From the NCBI GenBank assembly GCA_964057225.1, contig OZ059894.1:14332131-14396130 (forward strand): a DNA stretch of 64,000 nucleotides. Reading direction: 5' to 3'. The notes below the pieces were generated by a model. That model made no database searches, was not told the DNA's origin, and saw only the letters and a list, made by a program, of their open reading frames with translations. The stretch is from Auanema rhodensis (Eukaryota; Nematoda; Chromadorea; Rhabditida; Rhabditidae). The position numbers were made by a program, and so were the translations under genes. This document shows, piece by piece, positions 25,259-35,465 of this stretch; the stretch's first letter is position 1; each line of letters starts with the position of its first letter.

Positions 25259-25374
25259 ATAAGAAAAAAGTTGAGAAAACGTTTGGAATGCAGTTCAAAT
25301 ACAAAAATGAAAATGGGCGTATGAATCAAAATATAATGTTGAAATGATATTTGAAGATGTCATCTATCTAAGAT

Positions 25375-25382
25375 TATAAAAG
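25375..25382 (+). promoter_or_regulatory. TATA box of + strand mucin-tailed gene
   Basis: TATAAAAG about 35 bp upstream of the start codon at 25417. The same box occurs in the mirrored gene at 29724-29731. Confidence 0.6.
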
Positions 25383-25416
25383 CAATTGCTTAGACCACAT
25401 TCATATGATATGAACC

Positions 25417-27227
25417 ATGAAGCTTCTAATATTCTTTTCAATTATTTCTCTAAATCTAGTATTAGCAGATGATAATGAGGTTTAAGTTTATATGAATTTC
25501 TTTTTTAATTTTATATATTTAGCATGGTAAAGCAATAACACAACTAGTTTATGATGATAAACTTATAAATCAAATTGAATGTTTAAAAGAAGCTGGATAT
25601 ACTAAACTATTCGTATAGTAATCATTTCTTTTTCTTTTTTCCTTTAAACAAAATAATTTATTTTTAGTATTTCTACAGGAAATCAAGTATATCCATATGT
25701 GAATACATTAAAAACTATTGAAGAAAGTATGTTTAAACAAGATTATCTAAGATTCAAAATTAAAATTTCAGATGGAATATCACTTGAACTCATAATATTA
25801 CCAAATTATTCAATATCTCTAGATCCAGCTGATATACAAAATGTTACAAATGCAATGAAATTGAATAATATTAAATCAAAAAATTTATGGATGGATGTTT
25901 GTTTATTTGTTTGTTTTTATTTGTTTTTATTTTTTGATTTTAAGACTTCATTAATGCGTTATGAAGATGCAGACACAGAAGAAAATAAAAAAGATTTTTC
26001 TCGTCAGTATCTTATGAGTGTCACAGATACTTTAGAGGTAAATATTAATTATTTCAAGTTTATTCATTATTTTTTCATTTTAGCCCATTAATTACAATTT
26101 AAATATTTTTTCAAATGAAAATGATTGGAAAAAGAATGTTGGAGATGATTTTAATGAACCAGCTGTTACGAAAAAACAACTTTTATGGTTAAAATAACTC
26201 AAATTATCTTCAAATTATTTATTTTCTTTGAAGGGAAAAGGAAAAGACTTTCAGTACATTTACTCCTTATGGTGGATGGACTAAGCCTTCTGTTACTTTC
26301 ACTCAACACGCCGTTAAGATTTGTGATTTAACTTGTGACGAGTTAGTTCATTCATTTCCTAATTATACTGATTATATAAAATATTCTTTTAGTACCTTAT
26401 ATAACATTGCTGATCTTCAAGCTCGACCTCATATTGAAGAAACAACTGATCCCACCGTTGCTTCTACTACTACAGCCGAGCCCACAGTCGCTTCTACTAC
26501 TACTGTTGAGCCCACCGTTGCTTCTACTACTACAGCCGAGCCCACCGTTGCTTCTACTACTACAGCAGAGCCCACCGTTGCTTCTACTACTACAGCCGAG
26601 CCCACTGTCGCTTCTACTACTACAGCCGAGCCCACCGTTGCTTCTACTACCACATCAGAGCCCACCGTTGCTTCTACTACCACATCAGAGCCCACCGTTG
26701 CTTCTACTACTACAGCCGAGCCCACCGTTGCTTCTACTACCACATCAGAGCCCACCGTTGCTTCTACTACTACTGTTGAGCCCACTGTCACCTCTGGAGG
26801 TTCAACGAACGCCCCTCCAGTCACTTCTGGAGGTTCAACGAACGCCCCTCCAGTCACTTCTGGAGGTTCAACGAACGCCCCTCCAGTCACTTCTGGAGGT
26901 TCAACGAACGCCCCTCCAGTCACTTCTGGAGGTTCAACGAACGCCCCTCCAGTCACCTCTGGAGGTTCAACGAACGCCCCTCCAGTCACTTCTGGAGGTT
27001 CAACGAACGCCCCTCCAGTCACCTCTGGAGGTTCAACGAACGCCCCTCCAGTCACTTCTGGAGGTTCAACGAACGCTCCTCCAGTCACTTCTGGAGGTTC
27101 AACGAACGTTCCTCCAAACTCCGACCGTCCATATAGTACTACATCTAGAATACCAATAACGACTTCATCAACATCATCGATAAGATATTTGACAGCGTTA
27201 TTTGTGATATTAATTATTTTAATGTAA
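25417..27227 (+). CDS. GH25 lysozyme-like protein with mucin-like stalk and anchor (copy A)
   Basis: The model has seven exons and about 510 residues. It opens with a signal peptide (MKLLIFFSIISLNLVLA). The lysozyme-like part covers roughly residues 22-230: QLVYDDKLINQIECLKEAGY, FVYISTGNQ, ISLELIILPNYS, KSKNLWMD, NENDWKKNVGDDF and FTPYGGWTKPSV, following nematode LYS proteins block by block. A 45-bp intron (GTATGT...TTTCAG) is needed within the frame that otherwise reads through ...ESMFKQDYLRF. The usual catalytic N-terminal aspartate is not clear. Next come 11 units of PTVASTTTAE-type repeat and 10 units of VTSGGSTNAPP, rich in Ser/Thr/Pro as in O-glycosylated mucins. The end (SSIRYLTALFVILIILM) is a GPI-type or membrane tail. 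This predicts a cell-surface, gut or cuticle-facing protein. The mirrored copy B follows. Confidence 0.75.
26451..26780 (+). repeat. 30-bp coding minisatellite, 11 units (copy A)
   Basis: Exact 30-bp periodicity encoding PTVASTTTAE, with variants ending TTSE and TTVE. Differences between units are mostly at the seventh to tenth codons. Confidence 0.95.
26787..27116 (+). repeat. 33-bp coding minisatellite, 10 units (copy A only)
   Basis: Ten 33-bp units encoding VTSGGSTNAPP, nearly identical to one another (CTT/CTC and GCC/GCT/GTT variants). The array is absent from copy B, where the flanking coding sequence continues at APPNSDRPYSTTSR. Confidence 0.95.
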
Positions 27228-27545
27228 TCCTGTATTACAAATTATTTGTAAAAAGATGAAGAAGTTTAAGTAATACTTCAAGAATAATACAAAATGTACA
27301 GAAATTTCTTATATACATATAGTCGAAATAAATTGTTATTTTCCAATATATTCTTAAATTTATTTTCTAGCAAACTTTCCGAACAATGTTTCTTCATTGA
27401 ACTCAATTCTACTTCTTACTTATTTGGAAAAGTGTGCTTGATTATTAAAACAATAAATATTATTTAACATATAATAACATATTCACATAGTTAAGACCAG
27501 AATATTTGATATCGTGCAAATTGAAACAAACATAATTACTAATAA
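27228..27545. other. Spacer between the convergent copies (3' flanks)
   Basis: Short AT-rich interval holding both 3' ends, including the right copy of the 67-bp repeat at its left end and AATAAA sequences (for example near 27326 and 27451) usable as polyadenylation signals. No gene seen. Confidence 0.6.
27233..27299 (+). repeat. 67-bp direct repeat, right copy
   Basis: Lies immediately after the stop codon of copy A (27225-27227) and matches 24659-24725. It is not seen at the mirrored position beside copy B, so it lies outside the inverted duplication. Confidence 0.8.
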
Positions 27546-29689
27546 TTAAATTAAAATAATTAATATCACAAATAACGCTGTCAAATATCTAATCGATGAT
27601 GTTGATGAAGTCGTTATTGGTATTCTAGATGTAGTACTATATGGACGGTCGGAGTTTGGAGGAGCTCTAGAAGTGAAGGGAGTAGTCTTCTTCTTTTTTT
27701 TATGCTTAGTAGAAGCGTCCGTGGGCTCTACAGAGGTAGTAGAAGCAACGGTGGGTTTTGCTGTGGTAGTAGAAGCGTCCGTGGGCTCTACAGAGGTAGT
27801 AGAAGCAACGGTGGGTTTTGCTGTGGTAGTAGAAGCGTCCGTGGGCTCTACAGAGGTAGTAGAAGCATCCGTGGGCTCTACAGAGGTAGTAGAAGCGTCT
27901 GTGGGCTCTACAGAGGTAGTAGAAGCGTCTGTGGGCTCTACAGAGGTAGTAGAAGCGTCCGTGGGCTCTACAGAGGTAGTAGAAGCAACGGTGGGTTTTG
28001 CTGTGGTAGTAGAAGCGTCCGTGGGCTCTACAGAGGTAGTAGAAGCGTCCGTGGGCTCGGCTGTAGTAGTAGAAGCGTCCGTGGGCTCTACAGAGGTAGT
28101 AGAAGCGTCCGTGGGCTCTACAGAGGTAGTAGAAGCATCCGTGGGCTCTACAGAGGTAGTAGAAGCGTCCGTGGGTTCTGCTGTGGTAGTAGAAGCAACG
28201 GTGGGCTCAACAGTAGTAGTAGAAGCAACGGTGGGCTCAACAGTAGTAGTAGAAGCAACGGTGGGTTCTGCTGTGGTAGTAGAAGCGACTGTGGGCTCAA
28301 CAGTAGTAGTAGAAGCAACGGTGGGCTCTGAAGTGGTAGTAGAAGCGACAGTGGGCTCGGCTGTGGTAGTAGAAGCAACGGTGGGCTCTGATGTGGTAGT
28401 AGAAGCAACGGTGGGCTCTGATGTGGTAGTAGAAGCAACGGTGGGCTCTGATGTGGTAGTAGAAGCAACGGTGGGCTCGGCTGTAGTAGTAGAAGCGACA
28501 GTGGGCTCGGCTGTAGTAGTAGAAGCAACGGTGGGCTCTGCTGTAGTAGTAGAAGCAACGGTGGGCTCGGCTGTAGTAGTAGAAGCAACGGTGGGCTCAA
28601 CAGTAGTAGTAGAAGCGACTGTGGGCTCGGCTGTAGTAGTAGAAGCAACGGTGGGATCAGTTGTTTCTTCAATATGAGGTCGAGCTTGAAGATCAGCAAT
28701 GTTATATAAGGTACTAAAAGAATATTTTATATAATCAGTATAATTAGGAAATGAATGAACTAACTCGTCACAAGTTAAATCACAAATCTTAACGGCGTGT
28801 TGAGTGAAAGTAACAGAAGGCTTAGTCCATCCACCATAAGGAGTAAATGTACTGAAAGTCTTTTCCTTTTCCCTTCAAAGAAAATAAATAATTTGAAGAT
28901 AATTTGAGTTATTTTAACCATAAAAGTTGTTTTTTCGTAACAGCTGGTTCATTAAAATCATCTCCAACATTCTTTTTCCAATCATTTTCATTTGAAAAAA
29001 TATTTAAATTGTAATTAATGGGCTAAAATGAAAAAATAATGAATAAACTTGAAATAATTAATATTTACCTCTAAAGTATCTGTGACACTCATAAGATACT
29101 GACGAGAAAAATCTTTTTTATTTTCTTCTGTGTCTGCATCTTCATAACGCATTAATGAAGTCTTAAAATCAAAAAATAAAAACAAATAAAAACAAACAAA
29201 TAAACAAACATCCATCCATAAATTTTTTGATTTAATATTATTCAATTTCATTGCATTTGTAACATTTTGTATATCAGCTGGATCTAGAGATATTGAATAA
29301 TTTGGTAATATTATGAGTTCAAGTGATATTCCATCTGAAATTTTAATTTTGAATCTTAGATAATCTTGTTTAAACATACTTTCTTCAATAGTTTTTAATG
29401 TATTCACATATGGATATACTTGATTTCCTGTAGAAATACTAAAAATAAATTATTTTGTTTAAAGGAAAAAAGAAAAAGAAATGATTACTATACGAATAGT
29501 TTAGTATATCCAGCTTCTTTTAAACATTCAATTTGATTTATAAGTTTATCATCATAAACTAGTTGTGTTATTGCTTTACCATGCTAAATATATAAAATTA
29601 AAAAAGAAATTCATATAAACTTAAACCTCATTATCATCTGCTAATACTAGATTTAGAGAAATAATTGAAAAGAATATTAGAAGCTTCAT
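27546..29689 (-). CDS. GH25 lysozyme-like protein with mucin-like stalk and anchor (copy B)
   Basis: Mirror image of copy A, about 620 residues. The signal peptide, lysozyme-like part and all introns are the same by eye. The stalk differs: 31 tandem 10-residue units, with PTVASTTTAE-type units nearest the enzyme-like part and a second class (PTDASTTSVE) dominating toward the C-terminus. The 33-bp array of copy A is missing. In its place is a short basic stretch (STKHKKKKKTTPFTSRAPP) before the shared end NSDRPYSTTSRIPITTSS and the hydrophobic tail. Transcription converges on copy A. The promoter is shared except for the outermost bases, where the TGATAA of copy A reads TTCATAA. A separate GGATAAC lies just outside. 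Function is inferred as for copy A. Confidence 0.75.
27721..28650 (-). repeat. 30-bp coding minisatellite, 31 units (copy B)
   Basis: 31 units of 30 bp in perfect register. Two classes are visible on the + strand: units with AGAAGCAACG (Val type) grouped at the right, and units with AGAAGCGTCC (Asp type) grouped at the left, with a mixed zone near 27960-28200. Grouping by class is the mark of local unit amplification. Confidence 0.95.
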
Positions 29690-29723
29690 GGTTCATATCA
29701 TATGAATGTGGTCTAAGCAATTG

Positions 29724-29731
29724 CTTTTATA
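29724..29731 (-). promoter_or_regulatory. TATA box of copy B
   Basis: Minus-strand TATAAAAG about 35 bp before the start at 29689, identical in context to copy A. Confidence 0.6.
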
Positions 29732-30319
29732 ATCTTAGATAGATGACATCTTCAAATATCATTTCAACATTATATTTTGATTCATACGCCCATTTTCATT
29801 TTTGTATTTGAACTGCATTCCAAACGTTTTCTCAACTTTTTTCTTATGAATCCAGTTATCCTTTGAGGCTAGCCAAAACTAGAACAGCGCAGCTTTTAGG
29901 TTGAAGTGTTGATTAGAAAAGAAACAATCATGATATTTGAGGATATAATATATACGTGTGTGTATATATTACGTTGAGAGTCCACAAAAAATTTTTGTTT
30001 AAAAGTATTAATTGTTAATTTAGTTGGAATGAACTAAGGACATAATGAATTAATGAGATTTTAACATTTTTGCTCATTTTGGACGCCCTTTCGTCTTTGG
30101 AACTGAAACCAACTGTTTAGCGAAATAGATTATGGAGCTAGAAATCCATTAAATTGCTTTTTCTGCTATGTAAAACTATAAAATAGAAGAAAGAATATCT
30201 TTCGCAAAATTTTATGATTTTCAAACAATTGATTTTATATTTGTTTCAATTTTGATATTTATACTGTATCAATATATGAATAATAATTCTCAATAAAAAC
30301 TAAAATAAAGTTTTTTGTG

Positions 30320-30419
30320 TCTCTTTCTCTCTCTCTTTCTTTCTTTCTCTTTCTCTCTCTCTCTTTCTCTCTCTCTCTTTCTTTCTCTCTCTCTTTCTTT
30401 CTCTCTCTCTTTCTCTCTC
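30320..30419. repeat. CTTT/CT microsatellite
   Basis: About 100 bp of alternating CTCTCT and CTTT units. Confidence 0.9.
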
Positions 30420-32942
30420 ACAAATTCTCTTGAAATGTTTCTTATACTTCTTCCATCTATGTATTAATTTTTTGTTGCAATTTTTAGGGTGAAGAGCTGA
30501 TATAAGATTCACAGAAGTATGAAAGATGGCTTTGATATTCAGATTTTATTTTTGATTTTCATAAAATGTTTGTACAAACCATTAATTTAAATATTTTATG
30601 AAAATTTAGTTTCTTTTGCTGGTTTAATGCGTTTGAATACTTTCAAAATACTTACTTCAAACAACTATTTTACATGTAATTACTCCTCAGAATTAACTAT
30701 TGTTAAAGTGATCAATTAAATAATTAGGTTGTAAACTTGAAAAACTAACGAAGTGATGATGAGTATGAGTATGTTGATCAAACTATCTCAATATTCTCTC
30801 TGAATCTTCAGTCAATTAAAGAATCTTTTTCAACTATTTGTTTTGTATCGAATTATCTTTTATATTTCTGTTTTGCATGATGAGGTTTGCATTCAGTGTA
30901 ATAGTATAGTGTGAGAAGCATTTTGAAGACAAAGAACAGCAGAAGTTGATGATGAAGAACACATTTGACTCATCTGATTGTTGCACCTAGTTATCGGTAT
31001 AGGATAAAAGCAGAGAGCAAAGGCGGAATATACCCTTGAAAAAGTTTTGAGAGAGAGAGAGAGTGAGAGAGAGAGAGAGTATGAGAGAGGGATAGAGAAA
31101 GAAAAAGTAAATTGCAGGAGAACTAATCGAAAAGCTCATCGGAAGTCTTTCATATTGACTTCAAAACATTTCATCTCCATATCTCTCTGGACGAGAAACT
31201 GATCATTTTGAGATATTCTTTCATCGCTTGAGGTAATCATACCTCAACTCTATCAACTTCGTACTGCCATACTCAGATCTTTGATCTCTAATAATTTTCA
31301 AAGACATTTATATTCCTCGATTTCTGTTCTTGCAGCTTATTTTCTGCATAATAAGTGTATGCAACATATTTCTCCAGCACTTTATGAAGTTCAACTATTT
31401 TATATGTAAGAGAATAAGAACTTGGTAAAACTATATGATAGATTACTATAATCTACAATAAAATTGTTTATTCTTTTACCATTTTATGTATTTTATACAT
31501 AACTATATGATATTTGATAAACTTTATAGTTTAAAAATTAGAAATCAAAAGTAATTGTAAAATATTTTTATTTATTTTATGTATCATTTATGCATGGAAA
31601 TATTTAAAATATATAGCTATGTACATACACATATTTTACTATTTTTATAGATCAAAGAATTCAATCAGTTTTTATTATTTTACAATAGAAAATAAATAAT
31701 AATATTAGGTGGTGATTCAATTGATTCATTGCCCAAAGTTTTTAATTTCCTCGACATTTTTGAAGTTTTCATCCCTCAAATTGTATTTTCTTGACCTAAA
31801 CAGATGAAAATCTGTTGAAGCAAGGCTTGGCGAGTAAGAGTATGTGGTTCAGGACGGTCCAGCCCAGTTCCAGAAACATCTAATAAAATTTTAAAAAAAA
31901 ACGATTAGTTACGTATACTATATGAATAATGTAAATAGAATCAAACTATATATAAGTTTTATTAACTATATAATATTATTTATTTAATTTATAATAAATA
32001 GATATGAATATAACAAAAACCATTTTTTTTCAACAAGGACAAGCTATTTTATAGAAATAGCTATTATTGTCAACATGTTGAGAAGAATAAGTTTGAAAAC
32101 TTAAAAACAATAATCGAAAATCTTAAACTATGGTCTGTAAAATCGTTCTGATTCATTGGTCCAGATAATTTAAAGAAAAAAAAATAATTGAACTTTTCGG
32201 ACAGGATTTGACTGTTTGCATACTTTATGTATATACACATGTATTTATGTATCAAACATCACAACTTAAATATCCATAAATACATGGATATTATTATTAT
32301 TTTCCATCTTATAACATCAAAATATAATATTTTCTGATTCTTTATATGATTTGACTCAAATATACTTCGGCTTCAATGCGTTTGGTGGATACTTCAGAGC
32401 ATCGTTCATTGTTAGATCATCATCGTTTCACCTTTCTTTTGTTAAAAAAAATTTATTCCCCCCCCCTTCTCCTTCTGTTCTATTTTCTTTTTATAATGTT
32501 CTTTCCGAGAAAAGTTTTTCGAATTCTTAATAAATAGTCTCAGATATTCTATAGAAAATTTTAAATATTCTGAATTCATTTGTCATTTTTGGCTCACCTG
32601 AATGCCCTGATTTTGAGCTGGGATGATTACGTGAACGAATTCTCGTTGTCTTTCATATTGTCTTGAAGACTACATCCTTTAACAACTAGATGACATTTGT
32701 GATTCCATACAATTTCATTTTCTTTTCTTTTTTTTTTGAATTTTCATTTTGCTATTTATAGACTTTTGTTGGAAAAAAAAGAGTTTTTGAAAAATGAAAT
32801 ACAATTTAAAAACAACAGACTGTTATAATTGAATGATGAATGTGTTAATGTTTAATTTCTTTTATTTTTCTTATTTTTATCATTATCAATAATATTATAG
32901 AAATTTATATTTATGCAGATAATTTCTTTCTTTTTTTTAAAC

Positions 32943-32974
32943 TCCCCTTCTCTCTCTCTATTTCTATCTCTCTT

Positions 32975-33059
<85 letters not shown>
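32943..33059. repeat. Long (TC)n microsatellite
   Basis: The pure TC core spans about 32980-33052, with impure CT flanks. It is the longest simple repeat in the window. Confidence 0.95.
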
Positions 33060-34663
33060 AATTATTAAGAAAAAAAGAAGCAGAAGACGAGATAAAATCT
33101 CTCTCTCTCTCTCTATTAGTAATTTGTAGTTCTTTCTATCCCTTTATCATTCATACCTATTATTTTTGCTCTTTTCTTCTTGACCAACGGACATTTTAAC
33201 AAGCGATAAATACAACATGTCCTTCCTACTTTACAACTAATTTGAAGCTTTTCTTCGTTTTCTTTTTATTTGTACATTTCTTCTCACCAAACGCGTGAAG
33301 TATTACGATTTGAAAGTTTTAGTGATGAAAAGCTTTAAATTATCTGAGTGTGAACATTTATATTTAAAGAAAAAACTTTGTGATGTACATAAGCAACAAT
33401 AAAATACGAGAAAGACATCATTTTCTTTTTACTTTGATCATATATACATACATATCTTCTTTCGACCATCTGTTACTTTTATATATTTTATTTTTAAATT
33501 TGTTAAATCATTTCGTAAAGGATAGTTAACTCACATTTCTTTTTATTTCGTAAATGTAAATCGTTTAAGACTTTTTGACAATAACAACTTGTGATTGTTA
33601 GCTTGATTGAGTCAGATGATAGTAGTCGAAATGGGATATGGTTCACTTAATGATTGTTTAGTGCACTTTTCATTCTATATCTTATACATGATAGACTACT
33701 AACTATTGTAGCTTAAAGAGCTTTGTTGAAGACAACTCATGATGGCATCAGGTGTTTCCACCAATAGTTTTATCCTTCGAGCAGGAGACTTACAGCCGGA
33801 AACAAGCTCAAGCTTTAGACAAATCTGTGAAAAAGATTTAGAAATTGCATATGTACGTCATCTGAATATATGAAGTAAAATTTTCTTTTTTTTCTTGTTT
33901 CTCAACCGGAACGTTTTTCTTCAATTGGTACTAGCCAACGTGGCTTCCGAACATGTGACCGCGACTATTAAGCAGATTCTTACCTTTCAACTTTCAAAAA
34001 CGTTCAATTCATATTTATTTTCCTTTGTTCAATAGATTTTCATTCAATTTCATTCAATTTCTAGTAACAAGTTAACATTTTTCATGCTTAAACTTTTATT
34101 TCTTTTATAAAAATTTATTTTGTCTTCAATCTTTTATCATTTAAATACTTCTTCAGAATTTATTACAATTTATTAGGATGTAGTAGCAATTCATAGAATG
34201 CTGTATGTTTTTCTTTATTCATTTTGGCCTCCATGCTTAAAAAGTGCAAAAAGTTTCAAGTTTATAGCTTCTAATGACTAAACTTTAAATTACAAATTCA
34301 CTTTTTAACGGAATCTATTTTCTTTTTTTGAATTTTTAAACCAAAAATATGAACAGCAGCATTTCTGTATAAGAACTGTCATCCAATTTTTTTCTTAGAA
34401 ATCCTATCAGATTGTCATTGCATATATCAGAATATTTACAAAACAATATTAAAAAAATAATATAAAATGACAGATTAGATACAACTCTATCTATCTATCT
34501 CGTCATGTTATCCAAAAATAAAAATTTCATTTATGGTATTCATATACATGTACATATACACAGACATACATAATGTATAAATACATTGTACATGTGTATA
34601 GCAAGGATATATCAAGCTTTTGCCTAGTTGATACATAGAGAATTGAGTATGTATGTACATATC

Positions 34664-34686
34664 TATGTATGTATGTATGTATGTAT
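34664..34686. repeat. (GTAT)n microsatellite
   Basis: Five to six tandem GTAT units in an AT-rich stretch. Confidence 0.85.
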
Positions 34687-34886
34687 ATGGTATGTTATAT
34701 CATATCATATCATATTAGATACATATATACTATATATTATATAAAAAAAAATATTTTTATAACAAAAAAAAATTATATAAAATAATAAAAAAATTTATTC
34801 AAATTATTCAAATCAACCTTTTTTTTCGATTTTTTTTAAAATTAAAATTAGTTTATTAACAGTACATATTAATATATTTTATATTA

Positions 34887-34891
<5 letters not shown>

Positions 34892-34921
<30 letters not shown>
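34892..34921. repeat. (TA)n tract
   Basis: About 15 TA dinucleotides, able to extrude as a cruciform. Confidence 0.9.
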
Positions 34922-34923
<2 letters not shown>

Positions 34924-35410
34924 ATTCTTCAATAGTATTATTTTTGAAGAAATAACGAAAAAACAATAGATGAATATGCTATGTATGCTGTATGTGTCCT
35001 ATTTGCCTATCATATTTCAAGTAGATTTTATTTTTTTTTTTTTTGTTGCAAAAATCTTTTTTTATTCAGATTGTAATTAACAAATTTAAATATATTCTTG
35101 TACTGATATACAGGTGAAATGATGTATCAAAATGAAAATACAGTCTCTTTGTCGTATTTCATATTGCTGGATCATTAAAAAACATTCAGCTGATTTTCTT
35201 CTCTTTTTTTTGTTTTGTTTTTCAACTTATGTGTATCTATTTCACATTTCATTTGCTCTTTTCTATTATAGATCGTACTCAATTTAAAAAAAAAAAAGAT
35301 TAGGACAATGAGAGAATAAAAGAGATTATAACAGAATAAGAGATAGAGAGAGATAGAGAGAGAAACATGAAGAGATTTGAACATAAAAACAAAATTTGCC
35401 ATTTGTAGGC

Positions 35411-35411
<1 letters not shown>

Positions 35412-35464
<53 letters not shown>
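35412..35464. repeat. (GA)n microsatellite
   Basis: About 52 bp of near-pure GA, purine on the + strand inside a pyrimidine-rich region. Confidence 0.9.

Positions 35465-35465
<1 letters not shown>

Larger units (their letters stand above)
25259..29847. repeat. Large inverted duplication (tail-to-tail lysozyme-like genes)
   Basis: The left arm starts at 25259 and the right arm ends at 29847. Both contain promoter, exons, introns and 3' coding end of a lysozyme-like gene in opposite orientation, separated by about 318 bp. The promoter and enzyme-like parts, introns included, look identical or almost so by eye. The arms differ mainly in the tandem-repeat tail. Such identity implies recent duplication, ongoing gene conversion, or an assembly artefact. 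The left boundary cuts a TGATAA: the left copy reads GTGATAAG and the right copy TTCATAAG. Confidence 0.9.

Noticed and set aside
25731-25775. Read-through of the MFKQDYLRFKIKIS segment in copy A as coding
   Set aside because: It has exact intron ends (GTATGT...TTTCAG, 45 bp), and removing it restores alignment with the relative at 21.6-22.8 kb, so I treat it as an intron. Retention is possible because the frame stays open.
26407-27159. Open frames in other phases across the copy A repeats (L/P-rich on +, GGAFVEPPEV on -)
   Set aside because: Shadow frames of the same tandem repeats. The frame continuous with the lysozyme-like exons and the hydrophobic tail is preferred.
27673-28677. Long + strand open frame opposite copy B (VEASVGSTEV repeats)
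   Set aside because: It is the antisense reading of the 30-bp minisatellite; any 30-bp repeat without stops stays open in several frames. The minus-strand frame has signal peptide, domain and splice context.
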